Below, one piece after another: positions 63,661 through 64,000 of a stretch of 64,000 nt of DNA. Below the pieces are notes generated by a model. It searched no databases. It was given only the letters and a program-made list of their open reading frames with translations, and was not told the origin of the DNA. A program made the position numbers and the translations under genes. Location: positions 18,063,001 through 18,127,000 of the forward strand of contig JARWIR010000010.1 of the NCBI GenBank assembly GCA_029959085.1. The letters are read 5' to 3'. The first letter of the stretch is position 1, and each line of letters begins with the position of its first letter. Origin of the DNA: Nemophila menziesii. Its lineage: Eukaryota > Streptophyta > Magnoliopsida > Boraginales > Hydrophyllaceae.

Positions 63661-64000
63661 CCTTTATATCAATTAAAATATAGCAAATCATTTCATCAAG
63701 TAAATAATTTATGAAATGATACCTTGTATAATTTATTAAGTATGAAATACAGAACCTATCAATGAAACAACAATCTTCTGATTACCAAAAACCTTCGAAG
63801 CACTTTCTTATGGGTGCTTTTTAAAGACATTAGATATCAGCTCGTAAAGGTGTCCGTGAACAACTACTGACGTATCAATACCTACAATTAAATAATTTAG
63901 CTGTAAAATATTACCATCAAATATTTGTTGTAGTTATAAATATTAGATAAACCAATCCTAAAATATATGTCACAACTCCATAATGGTCATTCTCCTGCAG
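63661..64000. repeat. Block Q copy 4 (cut by window end)
   Basis: Matches Q1 to the last base. The minus-strand exon-like stretch near 63836-63886 reads GIDTSVVVHGHLYELIS with acceptor-like TTGTAG kept. Confidence 0.55.

Larger units (their letters stand above)
44680..64000. repeat. Right copy of the long-range segmental duplication
   Basis: Same block order as the left copy: copia remnant, P, PIAL exons, B, G, copia remnant, P, D, B, Q. Copy-specific changes include a shorter (AT)n tract at 59892-59944, a longer (TA)n at 58487-58529, a deletion just after the PIAL stop near 49413, and absence of the 48-bp and 10-bp PIAL deletions found on the left. The 25 kb between the two copies contains related but more diverged blocks. 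Confidence 0.93.

Noticed and set aside
1..64000. CRISPR array, tRNA or rRNA genes, prokaryotic operons
   Set aside because: No regularly spaced short repeats, no cloverleaf or rRNA-like conserved stretches recognised, and GT-AG introns plus plant retroelements point to a plant nuclear genome.

Overview
This is non-coding, repeat-dominated nuclear DNA from a flowering plant, probably a eudicot. The evidence is a very high A+T content (judged by eye), GT-AG introns in a recognisable plant gene family (PIAL SUMO ligases), degenerate Ty1/copia retrotransposons, MITE-like insertions and long (AT)n microsatellites. The species cannot be named from the sequence. No intact full-length protein-coding gene, rRNA or tRNA gene was found. 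Almost every open frame is a short shadow in decayed repeats.

The window is built from a small set of blocks used repeatedly. G (about 1.9 kb) is a non-coding leader ending in a copia primer-binding-site remnant. It runs into a truncated, stop-riddled copia gag-pol remnant (about 3.4 kb). Next come a 72-codon frame of uncertain origin, a foldback MITE-like element, and unit P (a telo-box/TATA-like head followed by an A+T-rich tail). In three copies P carries exons of a PIAL-type SP-RING SUMO ligase. P is repeated in a second, diverged form (B). Other blocks are D (a minus-strand, multi-exon gene relic of unknown family), Q and L.

Order, left to right: copia1-P-PIAL1-B1 (1-6590); G1-copia2-P-D1-B2-Q1-L1 (6590-22150); G2-copia3-P-PIAL3-B3-Q2-L2 (22160-34370); a single-copy patch and the diverged D2, C (P-like) and Q3 (34370-40925); G3-copia4-P-PIAL4-B4 (40926-51265); G4-copia5-P-D3-B5-Q4 (51266-64000).

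The largest structure is a near-identical long-range duplication. Bases 1 to about 19306 match about 44680 to 64000, and both ends run off the window. Shared indels pair copia1 with copia4 and copia2 with copia5, while copia3 stands alone. The array therefore grew first by duplication of about 10-16 kb composite units and later by one about 44.7 kb event.

The most notable content is the PIAL cassette. The copy at 48195-49381 keeps six in-phase exons, all splice sites, the zinc ligands, a SUMO-interaction motif and its normal C-terminus, and is broken only by one TAG codon and a missing N-terminal half. In Arabidopsis, PIAL proteins work in SUMO chain formation and with MOM1 in transposon silencing, so a repeat array that multiplies PIAL sequence deserves a small-RNA and expression check.
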